Source: Holophagales bacterium (GTDB lineage: Bacteria; Acidobacteriota; Thermoanaerobaculia; Multivoradales; Multivoraceae). From it: DNA of 64,000 nucleotides. The stretch covers positions 62,001-126,000 of the forward strand of contig VYDI01000040.1 in NCBI GenBank assembly GCA_009843505.1. Reading direction: 5' to 3'. Under the pieces are notes generated by a model. It was not told where the DNA came from. It searched no databases and was given only the letters and a program-made list of their open reading frames with translations. Both the position numbers and the translations under genes were made by a program. Shown in pieces: positions 48,805-56,641 of the stretch. The first letter of the stretch is position 1. Each line of letters begins with the position of its first letter.

Positions 48805-49252
48805 CGAACGCGGCCTGGTCCCGGCCAGGCCGTTCGACGAGCTACGGGTGGGAGAGACCTTCCCGCTGCCCAGCCGCACGGTGACCGAAGCCCACTTCGC
48901 CGCCTTCCAGGCGATCTCGGGCGACAACCACCCGATCCACTACGACATCGAGTACTGCAAGTCGCAAGGCCACGTTGGGCTGGTCGCCCACGGCCTCCAG
49001 GTGCTCTGCTTTACGGCGGCCGGCGCAGGCACGTTCGCCGACGTGGTCGGCCGAGCCATGATCGGCTACATCGACCAGTCATGCCGCTTCCTGAAGCCGG
49101 TGTACCCTGGCGACACGCTGTACCCGATGCTGCGCATCGCGGAACTGAAGCGCCAGCGGACGACCGGCGTGATCGTGCTGGAGAGCGAGATCGACAACCA
49201 GCGGAGCGAACGGGTGCTGGAGGGCCGGCAGAGCTACCTGGTGCGACTGTAG
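48797..49252 (+). CDS. MaoC-like dehydratase (hotdog fold)
   Basis: A 151-residue single hotdog domain. GTG 48797 overlaps the last codons of the threonine aldolase gene. The hydratase motif is SGDNHPIHYDIEYCKSQG, with the Asp and His of the MaoC active site; HVGLVAHGLQVLCF and RFLKPVYPGDTLYPMLRI follow as usual. It should hydrate a trans-2-enoyl-CoA or act on a related CoA ester. The link to threonine breakdown is only by position. It is convergent with the ABC importer genes. Confidence 0.87.
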   Translation: MGSERGLVPARPFDELRVGETFPLPSRTVTEAHFAAFQAISGDNHPIHYDIEYCKSQGHVGLVAHGLQVLCFTAAGAGTFADVVGRAMIGYIDQSCRFLKPVYPGDTLYPMLRIAELKRQRTTGVIVLESEIDNQRSERVLEGRQSYLVRL

Positions 49253-49267
49253 GCGGCCAACTCCGCG

Positions 49268-50068
49268 TCAGCACAGCGGCTCGAAGTCGAACACCGGAGC
49301 CGCGGATCCGGCCAGGGGCACGGCGCGGACGCGGAACACCCGGCGCAGCAGATCCGGACTGAGGACCTCCGCCGGGGGTCCCTCAGCGACCAGGGCACCC
49401 GCGTCGAGCACGGCCACCCGGTCAGCGAAACGCGCGGCGGCGTTGAGGTCGTGGAGGACCAGCACGACGGAGCGACCCTCGTCAACCAGGTTGCGCGCCA
49501 GCCCCAGGAGGTCGAGACCGTGGGCGAGATCGAGGTTCGAAGTCGGTTCGTCGAGCAGGAGAACCTCCGCCTCGGTAGCCAGACAGCGAGCCATCAGCAC
49601 GCGCTGCAACTCACCTCCCGACAGTGTCGTCACCCTTCGTTCCGCGAGCGCCAGCAAGTCCGTGTCGTCCAGACAGCGGTCGATCCATCCGCGGTCGGCT
49701 GAACGGGTGCCGAACAGACGGCTTTCGTGCGGGTAGCGGCCGAGGGTGACGAACTCCCGCACCGTGAACTCAAAGGTCGGGCGCACGGTCTGCGGCACAT
49801 AGGCCACTCGCCTGGCCGCCTGACGCCGCGGCAGGGCCGCCAGATCGAAGCCGCCCAGCAGCGCCCGGCCCTCGGTCAACCGCCACGCGCCACTCAGGAG
49901 CCGCAGCAGGGTCGACTTTCCGGCGCCGTTCGGGCCCACGACCGAGATCAGCGTGGCCGGCTCGATGACGAGATCGACACCACGCAGGAGCCACCGTCCC
50001 CGCCGCTCGACGCCGCCGCCCACAAGCTCGAGCCGAGGCGCGGCGGTCACGGCCGACGCCGCCGTCAT
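49268..50068 (-). CDS. ABC importer ATP-binding protein, FecE/BtuD/HmuV type
   Basis: A 266-residue ATPase. Walker A GPNGAGKST is at 45-53, the Q-loop is YVPQTVRPTFEFTVREFVTLGRYPHE (the latter typical for iron-siderophore, heme and B12 importers), the signature LSGGELQR about 149, Walker B EVLLLDEPTSNLD and the switch histidine in VLVLHDLNAAARF. It powers the permease encoded upstream, whose stop overlaps its start by four bases. Substrate cannot be chosen between cobalamin, heme and ferric siderophore. No riboswitch is visible upstream of the operon. Confidence 0.92.
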   Translation of the reverse strand: MTAASAVTAAPRLELVGGGVERRGRWLLRGVDLVIEPATLISVVGPNGAGKSTLLRLLSGAWRLTEGRALLGGFDLAALPRRQAARRVAYVPQTVRPTFEFTVREFVTLGRYPHESRLFGTRSADRGWIDRCLDDTDLLALAERRVTTLSGGELQRVLMARCLATEAEVLLLDEPTSNLDLAHGLDLLGLARNLVDEGRSVVLVLHDLNAAARFADRVAVLDAGALVAEGPPAEVLSPDLLRRVFRVRAVPLAGSAAPVFDFEPLC

Positions 50069-51123
50069 CGGGACACCGCCACTTCGCCTTCGTGGCGCAC
50101 CAGCAGGAACAGGAAGAACGGAGCACCGACGAACGCCGTCACGACGCCCAGGAAGACCTCCTGGGGGGCCGCCACGGTACGGGCCAGGAGATCGGCGCCG
50201 ACCACGAACCAGGCGCCGGTCAGGAACGCGGCCGGCAGCAACCGCCGATGGACCGGCCCCAGCAGCAGGCGCACGAGGTGCGGCACGACGAGCCCGACGA
50301 AGCCGACGACACCGCTCACCGCGACCGCGCTGCCGGTGAGGATCGCCGCGCTCCAGAGCACGGCCCGTTTCGCCCGTTCGATGTCGACCCCGAGCGACGC
50401 GGCCACCTCCTCGCCCTCGAGCAGCAGGTCCAGGTCGCGCGCGAACCAGACCGCGATCGCGCAGCCGATGACCATTCCCGGCAACAGCATCCCGGCGTGG
50501 ACCCAGCCGCGGTCGGTAACGCCGCCCATCATCCAGTAGGCGATCCTTCGCGCCGCCTCGTACTGCTCCCAGGAGCGAGCGATGAGCCAGGAGTTGACGG
50601 CGGCGAGCAGCGCGTTCAGCGCGACGCCGGCAAGCAGCAGCGTGGTGACCGGCGTGTAGCCGTCGCGAGTGGCGATCCGGGTCACGATCAGAAGGGACAG
50701 GATGGCACCGGCCACTGCGAACAGCGGGGCGGCGAGCAGGAAGCCGCCCGCCAGTCCGAAGGTCAGCGCGAAGACGGCGCCGGTCGCGGCGCCGGTGCTC
50801 GTGCCGACGATCCCTGGCGAGGCCAGCGGGTTACGGAACAGGCCCTGCATCTGGGCGCCGGCCAGGGCCAGGCAGCCGCCGACCATCGCCGCCACCACCA
50901 CCCTCGGCGCCCGGAGCGACCAGACGATCGCGTCCACTCTCGGGTCCGCGGGGTCGTGCTCGCCGGGCAGAAGATGCCGCGCCAGCACGGCCAGCACGTC
51001 GCGTCCATCCAGCGGCACCGATCCGCGGAACAGACCGATCCCGGCGAACGCCAGCAGCAGCGCCAGGCCGGCGGCCATGTACCACCAGAAGCCGGCCCGG
51101 TAGCCGCCGAACGCGACCCTCAT
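50065..51123 (-). CDS. ABC importer permease, FecCD/BtuC family
   Basis: A 352-residue inner-membrane protein with about ten helices. It begins with a helix (WWYMAAGLALLLAFAGIGLF) and carries LRAPRVVVAAMVGGCLALAGAQMQGLFRNPLASPGIVGTS in full family order, then the coupling segment GVDIERAKRAVLW and VGFVGLVVPHLVRLLLGPVHR. It forms the channel for the ATPase. Both its ends overlap neighbours by four bases (substrate-binding protein upstream, ATPase downstream), so all three are one translational unit. Confidence 0.93.
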   Translation of the reverse strand: MRVAFGGYRAGFWWYMAAGLALLLAFAGIGLFRGSVPLDGRDVLAVLARHLLPGEHDPADPRVDAIVWSLRAPRVVVAAMVGGCLALAGAQMQGLFRNPLASPGIVGTSTGAATGAVFALTFGLAGGFLLAAPLFAVAGAILSLLIVTRIATRDGYTPVTTLLLAGVALNALLAAVNSWLIARSWEQYEAARRIAYWMMGGVTDRGWVHAGMLLPGMVIGCAIAVWFARDLDLLLEGEEVAASLGVDIERAKRAVLWSAAILTGSAVAVSGVVGFVGLVVPHLVRLLLGPVHRRLLPAAFLTGAWFVVGADLLARTVAAPQEVFLGVVTAFVGAPFFLFLLVRHEGEVAVSR

Positions 51124-52181
51124 TCCGTTGCGGTCACCGGGTTCTGGCGGCCCGCGGTTTCGATCCGTTCGGAAGCGCGCACTAGCGCGTCGGCGAGCCG
51201 TTCGACCATGCCCGCGACATGGTGCGAGATGGCCGCCATGTCCCGCCCATCGAGCGAGTCCAGGTTACCGAGCCTGGCGGCGCGCGTGCCGTCCAACGCA
51301 CCCGGCGCGACATCGCCGGCCGCATAGGAATCCGTGAAGATGACGTCCGGGTCCCAGATGACGACCTGCTCGGCACTGATCCGCGGCCATCCTTCAAGAC
51401 CGTTCTCCGCCGCCAGGTTCACGGCGCCCAGGTAGCGGAGCGCATCGTCGAACACGGTCCGACTGCCCAGCACCACGCCGCCGCTCCAGTGGACGACGCG
51501 GAGACCCTCTGCCTTCGAACCGGCCCGCACACGCGCCTCATCCAGACGCAGCCACATCGACTCGATGAGCCGTTCCGCCTCGCGGTCCCGACCGGTCGCG
51601 AAACCGACGGTCCGGATGTTCCGCTCGATCGCCGCAAGATCCTCGTGATTGAGCAAGACGACGACCGGCACACCGGCCGCCTCCAACTGAGCCAGCGTCT
51701 CCTGGGTGTTGAAGCCCGCCGCGAACACCAGGTCGGGCGAAGCCGCCAGGATCTCCTCCGTGCTGAAACCGCCGACCCGTCCCAAGCGCTTTGCCTTGTC
51801 GGCGCTGGCGCTGAACTGCGGGTCGCCGGCGAAGGGCGATAGCAGCACGATCCGCTCCGGTTCGACGATCTCAAGCAGGATCTCGTCGGTCGCCAGCGTT
51901 CGCGAGGCGATGCGCTCGGGCGGCGCCCCCAACCGGACCACCCTGCCAACGCCCCTGATCTCGCGCCAGGCGCCGTCCGTGCCCGGTTCGACGAGTTCGA
52001 GCCGGGCGCCTTCCACGCTCCGGAGGTAGTGCTCATGGTCGCCCTCCAGGTCGAGAGGCGCGCCGCCAGCGCCCTCGACGCCCCCATCGGGAGCGCGGCC
52101 GCAGGCGAAGACCGCGAGCGCCGCGACGAACGCCAGGCTGAGCGCCGTCTTGGCGCCGATCGTTGGGGTCGGCCCGAGCAT
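51120..52181 (-). CDS. ABC importer substrate-binding lipoprotein, FecB/BtuF family
   Basis: A 353-residue lipoprotein with lipobox Cys27 (LAVFAC). The mature protein has GVGRVVRLGAPPERIASRT, the TDEILLEIVEPERIVLLSPF segment, EILAASPDLVFAAGFNTQETL and a C-terminal lobe with AEQVVIWDPDVIFTDSYAAGD, the two-lobe layout of type III binding proteins. It would catch the ligand in the periplasm. It leads the operon and is divergent from the peroxiredoxin gene with 59 bases between starts. Divergent pairing with an antioxidant enzyme fits a metal or heme substrate, but this is only suggestive. Confidence 0.9.
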   Translation of the reverse strand: MLGPTPTIGAKTALSLAFVAALAVFACGRAPDGGVEGAGGAPLDLEGDHEHYLRSVEGARLELVEPGTDGAWREIRGVGRVVRLGAPPERIASRTLATDEILLEIVEPERIVLLSPFAGDPQFSASADKAKRLGRVGGFSTEEILAASPDLVFAAGFNTQETLAQLEAAGVPVVVLLNHEDLAAIERNIRTVGFATGRDREAERLIESMWLRLDEARVRAGSKAEGLRVVHWSGGVVLGSRTVFDDALRYLGAVNLAAENGLEGWPRISAEQVVIWDPDVIFTDSYAAGDVAPGALDGTRAARLGNLDSLDGRDMAAISHHVAGMVERLADALVRASERIETAGRQNPVTATE

Positions 52182-52193
52182 CGGGATCGAAGC

Positions 52194-52199
52194 TATACT
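52194..52199 (+). promoter_or_regulatory. Possible -10 box for the peroxiredoxin gene
   Basis: TATACT in an otherwise GC-rich 59-base divergent intergenic region, 41 bases before the ATG at 52241. No convincing -35 hexamer was found at 16-18 bases upstream, so this is a weak call. Confidence 0.35.
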
Positions 52200-52240
52200 G
52201 CCGCCCCCTCAGGACAAAGAAAGCCAGGGAGCAAACTTCG

Positions 52241-52726
52241 ATGAGCATCAAGACCGGGGACGCGATCCCGGACGCCAGTTTCAAGCAGATGACCCCGGAC
52301 GGCATCGTCGACATCTCGACCCGCGAGTTGTTCGAAGGCAAGAAGGTCGTCCTCTTCGCCGTGCCGGGCGCGATGACCCCGACCTGCTCGGAGGTCCACA
52401 TGCCGGGGTTCATCGAGAACATCGAGGCGATCAAGTCGGGCAACGTCGACACCGTGGCCTGCCTCGCCGTCAACGACGTCTTCGTCATCAACGAGTGGCG
52501 CAAGGCGCGGAGCATTCCCGACGACATCGTCCTGCTGTCCGACGGCAACGGCGAGTTCACCTCGAAGGTCGGGCTCGAACTCGACGCGTCGCGTTTCGGC
52601 ATGGGCACCAGGTCGCGACGCTACGCCGCGATCGTCGACGACGGCGTCTTGACCTACCTCGGCGTCGAGCCGGCGGGCGAAGTCGGCGTCAGCGGCGCCG
52701 ACGCAGTCCTCGAACAGCTCGGCTGA
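52241..52726 (+). CDS. Peroxiredoxin, Prx5/AhpE-like
   Basis: A 161-residue thiol peroxidase of the Prx5 group. The peroxidatic cysteine C49 is in FAVPGAMTPTCSEVHMPGF, where the P-x-x-x-T-x-x-C loop is complete; VACLAVNDVFVINEWRK and SRFGMGTRSRRYAAIVDDG are the usual later blocks. No resolving cysteine is seen within the chain, so it probably needs glutathione or thioredoxin. It reduces peroxides in the cytoplasm. ATG 52241 follows a GGGAG. The coaA gene follows on the same strand after 31 bases. Confidence 0.92.
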   Translation: MSIKTGDAIPDASFKQMTPDGIVDISTRELFEGKKVVLFAVPGAMTPTCSEVHMPGFIENIEAIKSGNVDTVACLAVNDVFVINEWRKARSIPDDIVLLSDGNGEFTSKVGLELDASRFGMGTRSRRYAAIVDDGVLTYLGVEPAGEVGVSGADAVLEQLG

Positions 52727-52757
52727 ATCACCCGGCAGTCCTCAGCCTGGGGGTCTC

Positions 52758-53717
52758 TTGACCAACCACAGGGTCGACAGCCTCACCGATTCGATCTACG
52801 TCCCCTTCGACGAGGAGGCGTGGGGACGGCTGCGGGCCGAGACGCCCCTGCCGCTCTCCGAGGAGGAACTGGAGCGCCTGCGCGGCATCAACGAGCAGGT
52901 CTCGCTCGAAGAGGTCGCGCAGATCTACCTTCCGATGTCGAGGCTGCTCAATCTCTACGTTGGCGCCACCCAGGATCTCTACCGGGCCAGCAGTACGTTT
53001 CTGGGAGGCCTGACTGCAAAGGTGCCCTACATCATCGGGATCGGCGGCAGCGTCGCGGTGGGCAAGAGCACGACCGGCCGCATCCTCCGCGAACTGCTCG
53101 CCCGCTGGCCGAACCATCCCCAGGTCGACCTGGTGACGACCGACGGCTTCCTCCATCCCAATGCGGTGCTGGAAGAGCGCGACCTGATGGAGCGCAAGGG
53201 CTTCCCGGAGAGCTTCGACCTGCGCACGCTGGTGAACTTCGTGCTCCAGGTCAAGTCTGGGGAGGGGAAGGTCGAGCATCCGGTGTACTCGCACCATTCG
53301 TACGACATCCTGCCCGGCGTCACTGAGGTCGTCGACCAGCCCGACATCCTGATCCTCGAGGGCCTGAACGTGCTGCAGGCACGCTCCCAGTCGCCGTCGC
53401 GGAACAGCCGGCTCATGCTCTCCGACCTCTTCGACTTCTCGATCTACGTCGACGCCGAGACGGAGGTCATCGAGCGCTGGTACGTCGAGCGGTTCCTGAC
53501 CTTCCGCGACACCGCGTTCCGGGATCCCGACGCCTACTTCCACCGCTATGCCAGCCTGAGCGAAACGGACGCCATCGACACCGCCCGGGGCATCTGGAAG
53601 AGCATCAACGAACCGAACCTGATCCAGAACATCATGCCGACCCGCGAGCGCGCGGACCTGATCCTGGAGAAGGCGCCCGACCACGCCGTGCGGCGGATCC
53701 GCCTGCGCAAGCTCTAG
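52758..53717 (+). CDS. coaA: Type I pantothenate kinase
   Basis: A 319-residue kinase starting at TTG 52758 with GGGGG five bases upstream; no ATG in this frame would keep the conserved N terminus (PFDEEAWGRLRAETPLPLS). The P-loop is GSVAVGKST at 97-105, then TTDGFLHPNAVLEERDLMERKGFPES and HHSYDILPGV, ILEGLNVLQ, DFSIYVDAE and WKSINEPNLIQNI, all typical of CoaA. It phosphorylates pantothenate as the first step of CoA synthesis. Confidence 0.95.
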   Translation: MTNHRVDSLTDSIYVPFDEEAWGRLRAETPLPLSEEELERLRGINEQVSLEEVAQIYLPMSRLLNLYVGATQDLYRASSTFLGGLTAKVPYIIGIGGSVAVGKSTTGRILRELLARWPNHPQVDLVTTDGFLHPNAVLEERDLMERKGFPESFDLRTLVNFVLQVKSGEGKVEHPVYSHHSYDILPGVTEVVDQPDILILEGLNVLQARSQSPSRNSRLMLSDLFDFSIYVDAETEVIERWYVERFLTFRDTAFRDPDAYFHRYASLSETDAIDTARGIWKSINEPNLIQNIMPTRERADLILEKAPDHAVRRIRLRKL

Positions 53718-53773
53718 CGGCCACACACTGGATGCGCCCGCCGTCCCCGCCGGCTTCTGGGCTTCTGCCGCGT

Positions 53774-55333
53774 CTAGCGGAACGGCAGCCAGCTCGGCTC
53801 GCGCAGCGCCCCGGTCTCGTCCAGCAGCTCGTCGAGTCGTCCCGACAGCCGGTCGAAGAGCGCCTTGAGTTCCAGCACCTCGCGCGCCCAGTCGTCGCGA
53901 GGATTCCGGGCCGCGGAAGCGGCGGCCACCCGGAGCCGGGCTTCGACGTTGCCGGCGCCGTGACGGGTGATGAAGCCGCCCAGGAGATTGCGCCGCTCCT
54001 CCGGGTCGGCCTGCACGTCGTAGAGCTCGTAGCGATCCCACACGCCGTGGAAGCGCATGAACTTGTAGCGGTCGGTGCGCACGCCCAGCACCGTCGGTGT
54101 CTGGGGAAAGGCCCGTTCCCAGAAGTACTCGTAGAGGAACGCGTCCCGCCACGGCGGCGGCTCGGCGCCCGGGCCGGTCTCGAGCAAGCCGAAGAAGGAC
54201 CGGCCCTGGACCGTGTCCGGAACGTCCACCCCCGCGGCCTCGAGGAAGGTGGGGGCGAAGTCGAGGTTGACGATCATCTCGGGACGCCTGAGGCCCCCGG
54301 CGCCGCCGCCGAGCCACGGCGCCATCACCACCAGCGGCACCCGGATCGACGCCTCGTACATCGTCCGCTTGTCGATCAGGCCGTGTTCGCCGAACTGGAA
54401 GCCGTTGTCCGACGTGAAGACGAGCAGGGTCTCTTCCAGCAGGCCCCGCTCCTCCAGCGCTCCGACGATCCGGCCCACGCTGTCGTCCACGCCGCGCATC
54501 GTCTCCGCGTAGTCCACGGCGAACTGCTGGAAGTCGACCGAGTTGTCGTACAACCCGTCGACGCCGTGCCAGCTCCGCCGCTGCGCCTCGACCCAGTTCG
54601 GCTTGCCCTCGTAGTTCTCGTGCCGGTTCGGCATCGTCACCGGCGGTGGATACCGCTGCCCGGCATAGCTGCCGAGATGGCGTTCCGCCGGCCGGAACGA
54701 CGCATGCACGGCCTTGTGCGACACATAGAGCAGGAACGGCGCCTCCTCCCCTTCGGCACCGGCCAGGAAGTCCAGCGCGTAGTCCGTGATCAGGTCCGTC
54801 GTGTAGCCCTGCCGCGGCACCCGTTCGCCGTCGACGTTGAAGGTCTGGTTGTAGTAGAGGCCCTGGCCCGGGAACGAGACCCAGCGATCAAATCCGGGTC
54901 GGGGGGCGTCGGACGTACCCCCCATGTGCCACTTGCCGACGAAGGCGGTTCGGTAGCCCGCACGCTGGAGTTCCTGCGGGAAGGTCGGCGTCTGGGGATC
55001 GAGCCGGGTGCGATTGTCGAGCACGCCGTGCCGGTGGGCGTACTGCCCGGTGAGGATCGAAGCGCGGCTCGGTGAGCACAGCGACGTGGTCACGAAGGCG
55101 TTTTCGAACAGCACTCCGCGCTCGATCAGACGGTCGAGGTGAGGCGTCTCCAGGAAGGCGTGGCCGAGCGCGGAGGCCGCGTCGTAGCGCTGGTCGTCGA
55201 TCAGGATGAAGACGATGTTCGGCCGCTCGTCCGCCCGGGCCGGCGCCACGACCGGCAGCGTCGCCATGCAAGCCGCGGCCAGGAGCGCTCCGACACTCGG
55301 TGCCGTCATCCGTCTTCGTTGATTCGTCGTCAT
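53774..55333 (-). CDS. Exported sulfatase
   Basis: A 519-residue type I sulfatase. ATG 55333 has TGAGGA seven bases upstream and opens a signal peptide (APSVGALLAAACMATLPVVAPARA). The metal aspartates D46 and D47 are in FILIDDQRY and the formylglycine motif is C86-S-P-S-R90 in SLCSPSRASILTGQYAHRHGV, so it is a true cysteine-type sulfatase that needs a formylglycine-generating enzyme. GKWHMGG and TSDNGFQFGEHGL carry further active-site residues. Substrate is probably a sulfated polysaccharide or glycoconjugate. It is ten bases downstream of the acyltransferase on the same strand and convergent with coaA. Confidence 0.93.
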   Translation of the reverse strand: MTTNQRRRMTAPSVGALLAAACMATLPVVAPARADERPNIVFILIDDQRYDAASALGHAFLETPHLDRLIERGVLFENAFVTTSLCSPSRASILTGQYAHRHGVLDNRTRLDPQTPTFPQELQRAGYRTAFVGKWHMGGTSDAPRPGFDRWVSFPGQGLYYNQTFNVDGERVPRQGYTTDLITDYALDFLAGAEGEEAPFLLYVSHKAVHASFRPAERHLGSYAGQRYPPPVTMPNRHENYEGKPNWVEAQRRSWHGVDGLYDNSVDFQQFAVDYAETMRGVDDSVGRIVGALEERGLLEETLLVFTSDNGFQFGEHGLIDKRTMYEASIRVPLVVMAPWLGGGAGGLRRPEMIVNLDFAPTFLEAAGVDVPDTVQGRSFFGLLETGPGAEPPPWRDAFLYEYFWERAFPQTPTVLGVRTDRYKFMRFHGVWDRYELYDVQADPEERRNLLGGFITRHGAGNVEARLRVAAASAARNPRDDWAREVLELKALFDRLSGRLDELLDETGALREPSWLPFR

Positions 55334-55343
55334 GGTCAGTTCC

Positions 55344-56273
55344 TCATACCGCTTGCCCGGAATCGGTACGCCCCAGGCCCACGGCGGCCAGTTCCTCCGC
55401 ATCGTAGTTCCAGCGCCGGTAGTTCCACATCCACTGCTCCGGCCGCGCCCGCACCCTTCGTTCGATCGCCGAGGCGATCCGCTGCGACAACTCCACCGGA
55501 TCCCGTGAGCCGCCGGGCCGGCGCAGCATCTCGCTCTCCAGGCGGTAGCTGAAGGGCCCTTCGCGGATACAGAAGGCGGCGATCAGCGGGCAGTCGCGCT
55601 TGGCCGCAAGCGCCGCGGGACCGCCGACGAACTCGGTGCGGCGGCCCAGGAAGTCGACCTCGGGGCCGCGCCGCTGATCCGGTCTTTGGTCGACGACCAT
55701 GATCAGGGTCTCCCGCCGCTTGAGACAGCTCAGCATGTCCCGCAGGAGGGAGGCCCGGCCACTCCAGATCACACGGACGCCTGCCCGGGCGCGCATCCGC
55801 TCGACGAACGCGGACGCCGCCCTGGCGCGCGAAGGCTTGGCCACCGCGCAGACCGGCGACGAGGAGGCGCAAACGGTGCTCTGGGCCAGCAGTTCCCAGG
55901 CGCCCAGGTGGCCGGTGACCAGCACCTGACCGCGACCGTGGCCCTCGACCTCGGCCATCAGTTGGCCCAGTTCGTCAAAGCCATCCATCGACGCGACGTT
56001 GAGCCGTTTCCGGTCGAAGCTGATCCGCACCGTCTCGAGCGCCGCGACGATCTGGTGCCGCACGCAGCGCCACTCCAGATCACGCGCCTCCCGCGACCCC
56101 GGAGCCAGCCCCAGCACGACCGCCAGGTTCTGCCGCATCAGCCGGACATCACGCGGCGTCACTCCCCGAAGATGCGCCAGCAATCCGGCGGCTGGACCGA
56201 AGAGTGCCGCCGGCAGCAGGCGGATCAGCCAGGAAACGGCATGGAGAAAGGCTCCGGTGGTGCGGTCGGTCAT
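55344..56273 (-). CDS. Lipid A biosynthesis lauroyl/myristoyl acyltransferase-like (LpxL/HtrB family)
   Basis: A 309-residue acyltransferase from ATG 56273 (MTDRTTGAFLHAV). The N terminus is a membrane-association helix (WLIRLLPAALFGPAAGLLAHL). The catalytic H-x4-(D/E) is H122-LGAW-E127 in LVTGHLGAWELLA, followed by the arginine-bearing MVVDQRPDQRRGPEVDFLGR and a final WMWNYRRWNY, typical of the LpxL family. It should add a secondary acyl chain to lipid A or a related glycolipid on the inner membrane. Its presence supports a lipopolysaccharide-bearing cell. It precedes the sulfatase by ten bases and is divergent from the symporter genes. Confidence 0.88.
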   Translation of the reverse strand: MTDRTTGAFLHAVSWLIRLLPAALFGPAAGLLAHLRGVTPRDVRLMRQNLAVVLGLAPGSREARDLEWRCVRHQIVAALETVRISFDRKRLNVASMDGFDELGQLMAEVEGHGRGQVLVTGHLGAWELLAQSTVCASSSPVCAVAKPSRARAASAFVERMRARAGVRVIWSGRASLLRDMLSCLKRRETLIMVVDQRPDQRRGPEVDFLGRRTEFVGGPAALAAKRDCPLIAAFCIREGPFSYRLESEMLRRPGGSRDPVELSQRIASAIERRVRARPEQWMWNYRRWNYDAEELAAVGLGRTDSGQAV

Positions 56274-56317
56274 GTGGGTGCAAGAGTGTAGATGGCGACG
56301 GTGTACTATGCCGGCTC

Positions 56318-56599
56318 TTGAGCGAACAACCCGGTTCTTCTTCCTCGCCGCCTCCGGCGGACCCTTCGGCCTACTGGCGGGCAAACCTGCGGTTGATGGC
56401 GATCCTGCTCTCCATCTGGTTCGTCTGCTCCTACGTCCTCGGCATCTTCCTGGTCGAGCCGCTGAACGGCGCCCGAATCGGCGGCTTCCCGCTCGGGTTC
56501 TGGTTCGCTCACCAGGGGTCGATCTACGTCTTCATCGTTCTGATCCTCGTCTACGCGGCCATGATGGACCGGCTCGACCGCCGCTACGGCGTCGACTGA
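56318..56599 (+). CDS. DUF4212 protein, small subunit of a sodium:solute symporter
   Basis: A 93-residue membrane protein with two helices: ANLRLMAILLSIWFVCSYVLG and GFWFAHQGSIYVFIVLILVYAAMM, ending DRLDRRYGVD. The GGFPLGFWFAHQGSIYVF block is characteristic of DUF4212, which is always encoded before a solute:sodium symporter of the VC_2705 type. TTG 56318 is chosen because it gives the usual MSEQ-like opening and length; the open frame runs further upstream but is antisense to the acyltransferase leader. The large subunit starts 42 bases after its stop. Confidence 0.88.
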   Translation: MSEQPGSSSSPPPADPSAYWRANLRLMAILLSIWFVCSYVLGIFLVEPLNGARIGGFPLGFWFAHQGSIYVFIVLILVYAAMMDRLDRRYGVD

Positions 56600-56641
56600 G
56601 CCGGTCGCCGACCCCGACTCTGACGCCCGGCGACTCCCGCG

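Noticed and set aside
52141..52240. Cobalamin riboswitch for the ABC importer
   Set aside because: Only 59 bases separate the divergent starts, too short, and no B12-box sequence is seen.
52728..54317. A 529-codon minus-strand frame across coaA and the sulfatase end
   Set aside because: It is antisense to coaA over most of its length and in the wrong frame for the sulfatase.
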